This document shows, piece by piece, positions 14,592 through 21,810 of a stretch of DNA of 35,621 nt. The notes beneath the pieces were generated by a model that was given only the letters and a program-made list of their open reading frames with translations, ran no database searches and was not told the origin of the DNA. A program made the position numbers and the translations under genes. The DNA lies in NCBI GenBank assembly GCA_030753015.1, contig JASMDC010000036.1, positions 1-35,621 on the forward strand, given 5' to 3'. The DNA is from Candidatus Undinarchaeales archaeon (GTDB lineage: Archaea > SpSt-1190 > JASMDC01). Each line of letters begins with the position of its first letter. Position 1 is the first letter of the stretch.

Positions 14592-16526
14592 GTGCACTCG
14601 GTCGCGCCCCTACATCGGACGATACTTGTCGTCCTAGCCGCGCTCCTCCTCCTGACCACACCGGGAACGGCCATCACCGCCCAGCTCTCGCTCGGACTTA
14701 CCGGTACGCCCGGTAGCGATCTTCACCATCTCAACTCTCCCGGAGGAGTGCACACCGCCGCCATGAAGACCTACGTCGCAGACACGCTCAACCACCGGGT
14801 CATGGTGTTCGACTCCCTGGGCAATCACGTGCTCGACATTGGTACGGGATCCCCCGGTAACGGCAAGGAAGAGCTGAACGAGCCCGCTGATGTGTTCGTC
14901 AGCAATGACCGTATCTACGTTGCGGACACCGGGAACCACAGGATCATGGTGTACTCGCTCACCGGATCACAGACCTCGTCCTTCGGTTTCGGGCTGCCGG
15001 GTGCTGGCCCCGACAACTTCAACGCCCCTTCTGGTATGTCCGTGGCGGGGGACCGCGTGTACGTAGCCGACACAAGGAACCACCGAGTCGTCGTGCTCAC
15101 CCTCGACGGGCGACGCATATCCCAAATAGGGAACGGTGAAGCGGGGGGCGGGGAGCTCCAGCTCGACCGGCCTTCACGTATCGCCACGGATCCTGAGCAC
15201 GTGTACATCGCCGATACCGGCAATAACCGCATCGCCGTGTTCAACCATCGCGGGGAGTACGTTACCCAGATCGCTACCGGGGAGGCTGGTGCCGGGAACG
15301 ATCAGCTCAACGCCCCTCGGGGTGTGGACGTGTACGGCGAGCAGGTCTACGTGGCGGACACCGGCAATAACCGTCTCCAGGTGTTCGATATCAACGGGAC
15401 CCATATCACGACCTATGCTGGGGGTGCGAACACCGACGGTGTCACCGTAGCCTCACTGAAGGACGTCACGGCTACCGGAACGACCGTGGCCCTGGCGGAC
15501 ACGCCGAACCACCGTGTGCTCATCCTCGACACCGTCATCGAGAGAGCGCCGGCCCCGACGGAGGTCCCCGAGGCCGTGAACGCGACAGTCCCAGTTGAAG
15601 GGGATGCGGGCGACATCAATGCAACAACGGCCCCTCCCACCAGTACAGTGGGGACGGGCGAGTACGGCTTCATCCTCATGGGACTGGCTGCGACCGCGGG
15701 GGTCATCATCCTCGTCCTTGCCATCACCATCTACCAGAGGATCATGGAGGGACGTAACCTCAACCTTGTGTTCGACCTGTCGCACGGCGAGCCCGTTGAG
15801 CGCATCAATACACTGGTCCCCTTCCGTCGGGAAGCGACGTCAGGTGGCTTCGTGGTCCAGACCTCCACCGACTTCGCCTGGACAATCACCAACGCCGATG
15901 TGCTCGTGGTCCTGCTCCCCACACGGCTCTTCACGGCCGACGAGGCGCGCATGATCATGCAGCAAGTGTTCGACCGGGGGATGCATCTGCTCCTCCTGGG
16001 ATCTAGCAGGGTGGAGATGAATGCTGCGGCCATGAACTCGCTCTCCGTCGCTGCCGGGATACGCTTCATGAACGACATACTCTGCGACATCGAACAGGCG
16101 GGCACTACGTCCCTCTTCACGCTCTCGCCCATGACCACCACGCTCGTACGCCACCGTCTTACCGAGGGATTCCGTCGCCTCAAGATAATCAACAGCTGCA
16201 CCCTGTTCGTCGAGAAGGGCAGCGCCGTAGCATACGGCGGGGCCACGAGCTTCTCGTATGCAGAGCCTTCCCGGGATCCAGATCCCACAAATCGTCGGGG
16301 CGACACCCCGTTCATGGCGAACGTCGATTACGGAAGGGGAAAGATCGTGTGTTTGGGCGATGCACGCCTCATCTCTTCGGAAGCGCCCTACGAGCACGAG
16401 ACCTTCATCAGGAACCTGATCGCGTGGCTGAAGAAGAAGTGGCCGATGAAAGGACGCATGCCGGTGCCTCCCAAGCCCAAGGAAGAGTCTTCCGAGAAAG
16501 GAACGGATGGGGCGCCCCCCTCCTAG
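14592..16526 (+). CDS. Exported NHL beta-propeller with intracellular GIFT/DUF4350-like domain
   Basis: The 644-residue protein has a signal segment (ILVVLAALLLLTTPGTA), six NHL repeats (~30-315, each around YVADTxNHRxxVF), a Thr/Pro linker, a membrane segment (~357-380, GFILMGLAATAGVIILVLAI), and a C-terminal Rossmann-like domain (~385-620). The last part, with VFDLSHGEP, NADVLVVLLPTRLFTADEARMI, RGMHLLLLG and GRGKIVCLGDARL, resembles GIFT/DUF4350 domains of GldG and IFT52. The topology puts the propeller outside and the Rossmann domain in the cytoplasm, as expected of a surface sensor or a component that couples outside binding to inside assembly. It ends in a charged tail. The assignment of the inner domain is from pattern only. 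Confidence 0.78.
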   Translation: MHSVAPLHRTILVVLAALLLLTTPGTAITAQLSLGLTGTPGSDLHHLNSPGGVHTAAMKTYVADTLNHRVMVFDSLGNHVLDIGTGSPGNGKEELNEPADVFVSNDRIYVADTGNHRIMVYSLTGSQTSSFGFGLPGAGPDNFNAPSGMSVAGDRVYVADTRNHRVVVLTLDGRRISQIGNGEAGGGELQLDRPSRIATDPEHVYIADTGNNRIAVFNHRGEYVTQIATGEAGAGNDQLNAPRGVDVYGEQVYVADTGNNRLQVFDINGTHITTYAGGANTDGVTVASLKDVTATGTTVALADTPNHRVLILDTVIERAPAPTEVPEAVNATVPVEGDAGDINATTAPPTSTVGTGEYGFILMGLAATAGVIILVLAITIYQRIMEGRNLNLVFDLSHGEPVERINTLVPFRREATSGGFVVQTSTDFAWTITNADVLVVLLPTRLFTADEARMIMQQVFDRGMHLLLLGSSRVEMNAAAMNSLSVAAGIRFMNDILCDIEQAGTTSLFTLSPMTTTLVRHRLTEGFRRLKIINSCTLFVEKGSAVAYGGATSFSYAEPSRDPDPTNRRGDTPFMANVDYGRGKIVCLGDARLISSEAPYEHETFIRNLIAWLKKKWPMKGRMPVPPKPKEESSEKGTDGAPPS

Positions 16527-16565
16527 AGGGACGCCCACGTCCTGAAAATGGAACTTGTCGCTGTT

Positions 16566-17129
16566 CTACTGCTCGTCCTCAGGACCGAATAGCCCCTCAA
16601 ACACGCGTCGGGCGACCTCCATGGTCCCCTCGGTGAGGATCGCTCCTGAGATCTCCAAGGACGCCTCGCGGTACTCGTCGCGCTGGGAAGCGCGGCCGCT
16701 GGGGTACACTCCGGTCGAACCGGGGATGAGCCCGAGCGTCTCGGCGCCGCGACGGGTCTCGTCGGTAAGGAAGTCCGTCAGCTCCTCGTCGCCCAGTGTG
16801 CTGAGATAGCCGTCGATGAGCGAGATGGAGTGCTCGGGGCCGATATCATCCGCAAGCTTGCGAATGTACGCCTCGCGAACGTAGCCAGGGGACTCCATAC
16901 CGTGCGCGAACACATCGGCCTCGAAAGTCTCCAGATTCTCGCGGTAGACGCTCTTGGTCGGTTCGCTCCAGTTTAGGAGCTCCAAGCTGTCATGGTAATG
17001 GTCCACGCGTGATGTGGCCTTTACCAGTTCATCGGTGTTCCAGGTATCGACCTCGTTTCCGTCGTACCGGACATCGTGCATATAGGAGAGCCAGTTGACC
17101 TCTTCGTTAAGTTCTTCGATATCGTACAT
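16566..17129 (-). CDS. Acidic hypothetical protein, 187 residues
   Basis: The protein is strongly acidic and helix-rich with many aromatic residues (NWLSYMHDVRYDGNE, VDHYHDSLELLNW). It lacks membrane segments and recognisable catalytic motifs, and I know no family for it. The start is well supported: AGAGGG lies 8 nt before the ATG, and a consensus TTTTATATA box at 17175-17183 puts the transcription start ~20 nt upstream. A perfect 17-nt palindrome lies beyond the TATA box, so expression is probably regulated. It converges with the NHL gene, 39 nt away. Confidence 0.72.
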   Translation of the reverse strand: MYDIEELNEEVNWLSYMHDVRYDGNEVDTWNTDELVKATSRVDHYHDSLELLNWSEPTKSVYRENLETFEADVFAHGMESPGYVREAYIRKLADDIGPEHSISLIDGYLSTLGDEELTDFLTDETRRGAETLGLIPGSTGVYPSGRASQRDEYREASLEISGAILTEGTMEVARRVFEGLFGPEDEQ

Positions 17130-17174
17130 TTTGAATCCCTCTTGATCAGTATGGACGTGTTCTGCAGGGGCTCC

Positions 17175-17183
17175 TATATAAAA
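17175..17183 (-). promoter_or_regulatory. TATA box for the acidic hypothetical protein
   Basis: TTTTATATA on the minus strand, close to the archaeal consensus, 46 nt upstream of the ATG at 17129. It leaves room for a ~20-nt leader with a Shine-Dalgarno sequence. Confidence 0.65.
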
Positions 17184-17192
17184 GGATTTCGG

Positions 17193-17209
17193 TTAATAAG
17201 ACTTATTAA
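17193..17209. promoter_or_regulatory. Perfect palindrome, possible operator
   Basis: TTAATAAG-A-CTTATTAA, two 8-bp arms around one base, lies 9 bp upstream of the TATA box of the acidic protein gene. Its position fits an activator or repressor site. It could also lie in the 3' region of the dihydropteroate synthase-like gene. Confidence 0.4.
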
Positions 17210-17286
17210 GGATTATCCGGCCTTAATATATGCTAAATCGGAAGAATCGTGCGTTTTTTTCACACACCAGGCCGGAACGTGAGTTG

Positions 17287-18798
17287 TCACTCCCAGTGAC
17301 GACGCTGTCGCCGGAACAGAGGTTCGTCCTGGACGTACCCCTTGCCGGCAGCGATGGCGATCTCTGCTCTTGCGAGCTCGGCACCAAGGTACGCGACGTG
17401 GTCAAGAGCCCGCACGAGGCCCCGTGCAAGCACTTCCGACCAAACCTGTCGTGCCGATACCCCATCCACAAGGCATACATCCACGCCATCACGCTGGACC
17501 AAGCACTGGATGCGGTCATCGGTCGTGACCGAGATGGAGAGCGCCACTCCCCCCTCAAGATCCGGAGACCGGTCGGATTGTGGTTCCGGTGTAAGGTCCG
17601 AACCGACAGGATCACGTACACGTACCTTGTCCTTGAACCCGAGGAGCGAGATCCCCAGGTCCTTCGGGTAGGTCCCTAGGCTGCCAGCGACGACCATCAT
17701 GTCCCGGGCCGCCCTGCACTCACGAACCGTGCCCCGCGTCTTGTGCGAGGCCTCGACCGTGAGGATGACGGCGACGTCGAGCTCGTGAGCTATGGCGCAG
17801 AGCATGGCGTTCGCGCCAGGGGAGTCCGCGTCCATCAGTTCGACCGCGTTCCCCACGCCCATGAGCACAGGGAGGTCCGATGTCCCCGAGATATGGGCGT
17901 AGGCTGCGAGCGAGCGCGCAAGACCAAAACCTGGCGGATCGAGCACGGGATCGAGCACGATGCGCGTGAAACCGCGAGCCCTGGCCCGGTCGGCCATGGA
18001 CAGTACTCCTTGGACCTTGTCCCCGGGGCCTGGAACGACGACACACACAGCATCGGTGGGCCTGACCTTATCAAGATTATCAGGATGGAGCGATAGCACC
18101 AAATGGACACCTGCGTCCACAGCGGCATTGATGATGTCGGGATTGAGCGTGTCCACGCTCACGGGGGCCCCCAGGGGGAGCACCGCCTCCACGATCTCGG
18201 CAGCCCGAATCGCGGTCGCGTCCACCGTGAATCCCAGGTCGATTATCTCGGCCCCCTCGTCCAGGAAGCGCTGCGCCTTTGCGACCACCTCGTCGGTCGG
18301 GCGAGCATCGCAGTCGTCGATCTCTGCGAGCACCCGTACCGGGAGCCCTCGCCCTATCCGCAGTCCTCGGACCTCGTGACTTGGCCCCTTGATATCGACC
18401 GCCTCGGCGTCCTTAAGGAGCCTCCCGGCACGTTCCGCTCTCGAGCGGGACAGGAGCGCATCTGCCGGTTCGTCGGGTGACAGGGGAAGATCGTCGAGTT
18501 CCGCGAGCGTCGAGGGAAGGTCGAACGCGTATCTCGGACCCTTGACCACACGCACGCCTGCACTACTGGCCAGGGCAGCAACGTCCCCCCGTATCAATCC
18601 AGGGAGGATTACAATGTCCCATTCTCCGCCATCGAGGAGCGGTGCGACCTCGTCCGGTATCAGGAGCGCTGCCACGTCCCTCGGAGCGATCCGCACTTCG
18701 ACATCCGGCCCATCCCCGGGCATACCTGCGACCGCGGCACGGACAGCAGCCTCAGCACGCCGGGCGGTCACGAGGAGCACTCGCTTCCTTCGAGCCAC
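17287..18798 (-). CDS. Dihydropteroate synthase-like protein of the methanopterin pathway (TIGR00284 type)
   Basis: This archaeal family is thought to join the pterin diphosphate to the ribofuranosylbenzene phosphate made by MptG during tetrahydromethanopterin synthesis. The 503 residues have three parts: an N-terminal ~130-residue domain (KRVLLVTARRAE, WDIVILPGLIRGD), a pterin-binding TIM barrel (~145-385) with EGAEIIDLG, VSVDTLNPDIINAAVDAG, IVLDPVLDPPG, LMGVGNAVEL and LTVEASHKTRG, and a C-terminal ~100-residue domain. It starts with GTG at 18798 directly after the TAA of the DUF447 gene, so translation is coupled. The pairing with DUF447 and the divergent mptG support the pathway assignment. 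Confidence 0.88.
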   Translation of the reverse strand: MARRKRVLLVTARRAEAAVRAAVAGMPGDGPDVEVRIAPRDVAALLIPDEVAPLLDGGEWDIVILPGLIRGDVAALASSAGVRVVKGPRYAFDLPSTLAELDDLPLSPDEPADALLSRSRAERAGRLLKDAEAVDIKGPSHEVRGLRIGRGLPVRVLAEIDDCDARPTDEVVAKAQRFLDEGAEIIDLGFTVDATAIRAAEIVEAVLPLGAPVSVDTLNPDIINAAVDAGVHLVLSLHPDNLDKVRPTDAVCVVVPGPGDKVQGVLSMADRARARGFTRIVLDPVLDPPGFGLARSLAAYAHISGTSDLPVLMGVGNAVELMDADSPGANAMLCAIAHELDVAVILTVEASHKTRGTVRECRAARDMMVVAGSLGTYPKDLGISLLGFKDKVRVRDPVGSDLTPEPQSDRSPDLEGGVALSISVTTDDRIQCLVQRDGVDVCLVDGVSARQVWSEVLARGLVRALDHVAYLGAELARAEIAIAAGKGYVQDEPLFRRQRRHWE

Positions 18799-19464
18799 TT
18801 ACGTCACATCCCCCGCGAGCGCCCTGATGCGGCTGGCAAGGTCCTCACCATCTGGACGCGTCCGCTGCACGATGTCGAGTGCGATCTCGACACGCTCAAG
18901 CCATTCTCGGCGTTGCTCAGGTGTCGATACGCGGGCCCTCGTGGCATGGACCAGCGCCTCCATGAGCTGGCCATCACCTCGGGACAGGGGGCGTGGCGAT
19001 ATCACAGAGATGACGGCACGGTCCGGTCTGAGGGTGACGGATATGACGTTGGTCTCGCCGATACCGTCGCTCACCATCTTCGCCTCCTGTCGCGCCACCT
19101 TCACGGTGATCGAGGCGAAGCACCCCGCGATCCGCGGAACAGGACCATCCCCCTCTTCGCTAAGCGACCCTTCGAGCGCCGCAAGGAGCACCAGGGGATC
19201 ATGAGTGAGGTGTACGGCCCCATTCCCCTCCTCGAGCAGCGCATCGCGCATCCGTCCGGGGAAAAGACGAACGTGCACGGAGCTGCCTCGCCGGACGCAA
19301 CCAACGGGAACGGCGTGTCCCCTGCAGGATATCAGGCACTCGTGGACAACGCCCTCATCTAAATGGGAGAGGGCACGGTCCAGTTCGATATCAGTATCAT
19401 CCGTTATAGTCCACCCCCACCCGCACGAGGGAGTTGCAGTAAGCACAGGTACACACACCATCAT
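18799..19464 (-). CDS. DUF447 family protein, flavin-reductase-like split barrel
   Basis: The core (~36-220) follows the DUF447 plan: VVHECLISCRGHAVPVGCVRRG, VHVRLFPG, GNGAVHLTHDPLVLLAAL and a helical C-terminus. DUF447 proteins resemble FMN-binding split barrels and often neighbour methanopterin genes; no reaction is established. The start is uncertain. The only in-frame start codons lie inside the preceding zinc-ribbon gene, giving an overlap of 68 nt and a Cys/Pro-rich first ~20 residues unlike the family. A sequencing or true frameshift near 19400, where the upstream gene ends in ATGA, would explain this. The stop abuts the GTG of the dihydropteroate synthase-like gene. Confidence 0.75.
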   Translation of the reverse strand: MMVCVPVLTATPSCGWGWTITDDTDIELDRALSHLDEGVVHECLISCRGHAVPVGCVRRGSSVHVRLFPGRMRDALLEEGNGAVHLTHDPLVLLAALEGSLSEEGDGPVPRIAGCFASITVKVARQEAKMVSDGIGETNVISVTLRPDRAVISVISPRPLSRGDGQLMEALVHATRARVSTPEQRREWLERVEIALDIVQRTRPDGEDLASRIRALAGDVT

Positions 19465-19651
19465 CGGTGAGGTCGTCCTGTTCGAGCGGAGCGCCGCACT
19501 GCGGGCAATGCACGGTCTTCACCTGCATGTGCCGATCGCCGATGATGGCCGGCTTGCCGGAGGGTTTGTTGGCGATACGCGGGACCACTAACCTCTTCTT
19601 GGACAGTTTGCGTATCCGTTTGAGCATCGCCTCCCCGTCGTCCGTTTTCAC
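19397..19651 (-). CDS. Small zinc-ribbon protein
   Basis: The 84-residue protein has a basic N-terminal half (MLKRIRKLSKKRLVVPR) and a C-terminal zinc ribbon with HCPQCGAPLE and, ~20 residues later, CTCAYC. Such ribbons bind one zinc and usually mediate contacts with nucleic acid or protein. The GTG start at 19651 is supported by GGGAGG about 8 nt upstream; an ATG at 19627 is the alternative. It is the first gene of a likely operon with DUF447 and the dihydropteroate synthase-like gene, driven from the GTTATAAC element at 19687-19694. Confidence 0.75.
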   Translation of the reverse strand: MKTDDGEAMLKRIRKLSKKRLVVPRIANKPSGKPAIIGDRHMQVKTVHCPQCGAPLEQDDLTDDGVCTCAYCNSLVRVGVDYNG

Positions 19652-19686
19652 CCGTTCAGCCTCCCGTTCACGGGGGGTGCGGAACA

Positions 19687-19694
19687 GTTATAAC
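19687..19694. promoter_or_regulatory. Palindromic TATA element between the divergent methanopterin genes
   Basis: GTTATAAC is its own reverse complement. On the plus strand it ends 24 nt before the mptG GTG at 19719. On the minus strand it lies ~36 nt before the zinc-ribbon GTG at 19651. It can serve both directions. Confidence 0.5.
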
Positions 19695-19718
19695 TCTTAC
19701 CAGCCCGCTCCCCCTCCT

Positions 19719-20711
19719 GTGGAGGAGGAGCCACTCCAATCTGTTGAGGTATCATCGCCATCACGGCTGCACCTCTCCCTCCTGGACCTCAATGGCGACT
19801 TGGGAAGGATCGACGGCGGTCTCGGAGTGGCGCTCCGAGAACCACGCTTGCACCTTATAGCGGAGCACGCGCCCGGTCTTTCGGTGACCGGTCCCGGGAA
19901 GGACCTGGTTCGTTCCTATGCCAAACGGTTCTGTGCTCAGCATGGGATCGACGGGGCTAAGCTCACCATCAAGGCCTCCATCCCCCGCCATGTCGGATTC
20001 GGTTCAGGTACTCAGTCCGCACTGGTCGCGGGGAGTGCCATTGCTCGCCTCAACGGGCTTGAACGGACACCACAGCAGGTGGCGTGTGACCTCGGACGGG
20101 GTGGTACGTCCGGCATCGGTGTGGCCACGTTCGACAGAGGGGGGTTCATCGTTGATGGTGGTCACTCTTTCGGTCCGGGACAGGAGAAGGAGAGGTTCCT
20201 CCCATCCAGCGCCTCTCGTGCAGATCCACCCCCCGTCCTCATGCGCATCGCCTTTCCATCAAGTTGGCGCTTCGTCGTTGTGGTCCCGCACACGGCGCCC
20301 GGCATCCACGGCGATGCCGAGCGGGCCGCGTTCGCTGAACGATGTCCCGTCCCACGCGACGCTGTCGAGTCCCTCTGCCGGCTTGTTCTCATGAAGCTCT
20401 TGCCCGCGGTGGTCGAGCGAGACATCTCGGGGTTCGGCGAAGCGGTCACGGCCCTCAGACTCGAGGGATTCGGCCGCGTGGGAGCGGACCTTTCTCCTCC
20501 TCGTTCGATAGAACTGGTCGAGCATCTCTTGCACGAAGGTGCTGCCGGCGCAGGGATCTCCTCTTTCGGTCCGGTGGTGTACGGGATAGTCGAGGGGGCA
20601 CGAGGAGCACGCCAGCTCCAAGACTCAGTGATGCCCCACCTCAGAGAAGGGGGCAAGGTGTTCATCACCCAGGCGGACAACCGGGGCGCCCGCATCCGTC
20701 CGATCTACTAA
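19719..20711 (+). CDS. mptG: Beta-ribofuranosylaminobenzene/phenol 5'-phosphate synthase
   Basis: MptG condenses phosphoribosyl diphosphate with 4-hydroxybenzoate (or 4-aminobenzoate), with loss of CO2, in the first step specific to the methanopterin side chain. The 330-residue protein matches the family: SSPSRLHLSLLDLNGDLGRIDGGLGVAL at the N-terminus, the GHMP-kinase-like loop PRHVGFGSGTQSAL, GRGGTSGIGVATFDRGGFIVDGGHSF, and GISSFGPVVYGIVE near the end. The frame is open far upstream, but the GTG at 19719 gives the family length and lies 24 nt after the TATA element, so a leaderless GTG start is likely. It is divergent from the other methanopterin genes. Confidence 0.93.
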   Translation: MEEEPLQSVEVSSPSRLHLSLLDLNGDLGRIDGGLGVALREPRLHLIAEHAPGLSVTGPGKDLVRSYAKRFCAQHGIDGAKLTIKASIPRHVGFGSGTQSALVAGSAIARLNGLERTPQQVACDLGRGGTSGIGVATFDRGGFIVDGGHSFGPGQEKERFLPSSASRADPPPVLMRIAFPSSWRFVVVVPHTAPGIHGDAERAAFAERCPVPRDAVESLCRLVLMKLLPAVVERDISGFGEAVTALRLEGFGRVGADLSPPRSIELVEHLLHEGAAGAGISSFGPVVYGIVEGARGARQLQDSVMPHLREGGKVFITQADNRGARIRPIY

Positions 20712-20721
20712 GATACCGGGA

Positions 20722-20991
20722 TTACCGCGTGCCTACGATCTCCTTGAGAAGCTTCTCGGCCTCTTTAACACGTCCTGAGAGCTCGATACGTTCCTCGGTG
20801 AGCCTCTCGATGACGCTACGGTTCTCCTCCTTCTGGAGCGAAAGCCGCTCTATCTCCTGGACGGTGTCCTCCCGCTCCTTTTGGAGCGTACCTAGTTCCT
20901 CATCGATCCGGTTGACGATCTCGTCCTTCCGCTCGATGGGAAGCCGGGTCTCCTGGAACTCGGAGAGGACCTTTACCTTGAACTTCTCCAT
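20722..20991 (-). CDS. Coiled-coil protein, 89 residues
   Basis: After ~20 residues (MEKFKVKVLSEFQETRLPIE) nearly the whole protein is one heptad-patterned helix rich in Glu, Lys, Arg and Leu (LGTLQKEREDTVQEIERLSLQ). I recognise no family. It starts 5 nt after the end of the upstream coiled-coil gene, so both are co-transcribed. It converges with mptG, 10 nt away. Confidence 0.75.
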   Translation of the reverse strand: MEKFKVKVLSEFQETRLPIERKDEIVNRIDEELGTLQKEREDTVQEIERLSLQKEENRSVIERLTEERIELSGRVKEAEKLLKEIVGTR

Positions 20992-20996
20992 CGAGT

Positions 20997-21215
20997 CTAC
21001 TTGATCTTCAGGACGTCGCCGAGCATCTTCTCGATGTCGATGAGTCGGCCCTGAAGCTCGCCAACGGTCTGTTCGAGCTCGTGGATATTACCCACGTGTC
21101 TCTCGTTCTGTTTTGAAAGGTCCTTGATCTTGGAGATGAGATCCTTCTTCTGTTCACGAAGGCCAGTCACCTCGTCCCGGACCCTCTCGATGAGGTCCCT
21201 CTGCTCTTTTTGCAT
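20997..21215 (-). CDS. Coiled-coil protein, copy 2 of a tandem pair
   Basis: The 72-residue protein is a single predicted coiled coil and closely resembles its upstream neighbour at 21291-21506, sharing DLIERVRDEVT, KIKDL, QN-RH, INELE-like and TVGELQG blocks. The ATG at 21215 is chosen because AGGTGA lies 5 nt upstream; a GTG at 21224 overlaps that site. A TATA-like stretch at 21248-21262 gives it its own promoter. Related ~70-residue coiled coils could form homo- or hetero-oligomers, but the function is unknown. Confidence 0.8.
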   Translation of the reverse strand: MQKEQRDLIERVRDEVTGLREQKKDLISKIKDLSKQNERHVGNIHELEQTVGELQGRLIDIEKMLGDVLKIK

Positions 21216-21247
21216 AACAATCACCTGGGTGTGCCGATGTCACTGAG

Positions 21248-21262
21248 TTTTAAAAATTTATT
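21248..21262 (-). promoter_or_regulatory. TATA-like element between the coiled-coil paralogues
   Basis: AATAAATTTTTAAA on the minus strand, ~33-47 nt before the ATG at 21215. It allows separate control of the second paralogue. Confidence 0.45.
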
Positions 21263-21290
21263 CTCAGCTGTCGCTCTTTTCCTGTATCGC

Positions 21291-21506
21291 TCAGATCTTC
21301 AGGACTTCGTCGAGCATCTTCTCGACGTCCGCCATGCGACCCTGAAGTTCGCCAACGGTATTCTCAAGCTCGTTGATCTGCTTGAGATGTCTCGTGTTCT
21401 GGCTACCAAGATCCTTGATCTTACCAAGGAGCTGTAGCTTCTGGCCGCGGAGGCTGGTAACCTCGTCCCTGACCCGCTCGATTAGGTCCTTCTGTGCTTT
21501 TTCCAT
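21291..21506 (-). CDS. Coiled-coil protein, copy 1 of a tandem pair
   Basis: The 71-residue product is a continuous coiled coil (KDLIERVRDEVTSLRGQKLQ, TVGELQGRMADVEKMLDEVL). It is a paralogue of the gene at 20997-21215 with roughly 60% identity by eye. The ATG at 21506 is preferred because GAGGG lies 7 nt upstream; an in-frame start at 21527 would include the ribosome-binding site. No clear TATA box is seen just upstream, so it may be read from the 86-residue gene 44 nt away. Confidence 0.8.
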   Translation of the reverse strand: MEKAQKDLIERVRDEVTSLRGQKLQLLGKIKDLGSQNTRHLKQINELENTVGELQGRMADVEKMLDEVLKI

Positions 21507-21549
21507 AGTAGTACCCTCTTTTATCACGTATCATGTTGGACTGTTGTTC

Positions 21550-21810
21550 TTACTGAAGGCCCTCTAGGCTGTACTCCTTCTCCCATGGGATCCATCCTGT
21601 GGTCTTGATGGGAGGAAGGTCCTTGTTGTGGCTGATCATTGCCGTCTCAAGGAGGGCCTCGAACATGTATGGGATGGGGATGCGCCTGCCGTTGGAGTCA
21701 TAGGCCTTGAAGTTGAGCCTCTGCTTCGTTTTATCGGCCAGCATGGGCAGCAATATCACCGATCCGCTCTTTTCCATAGGCTTCGGCGCCTTCATGGGCG
21801 GGAACATCAT
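21550..21810 (-). CDS. Hypothetical protein, 86 residues
   Basis: The sequence reads like a real soluble protein (SVILLPMLADKTKQRLNFKAYDSNGRRIPIPYMFEALLETAM). Its codon use (GCC, ATC, AAG, GAG, CTC) fits the genome much better than the overlapping plus-strand frame. I recognise no family. ATG codons at 21810 and 21807 are possible starts; there is no good Shine-Dalgarno, and the sequence upstream is the Pro/Ala repeat array rather than a promoter. It is probably the first gene of the minus-strand coiled-coil cluster. Confidence 0.62.
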   Translation of the reverse strand: MMFPPMKAPKPMEKSGSVILLPMLADKTKQRLNFKAYDSNGRRIPIPYMFEALLETAMISHNKDLPPIKTTGWIPWEKEYSLEGLQ

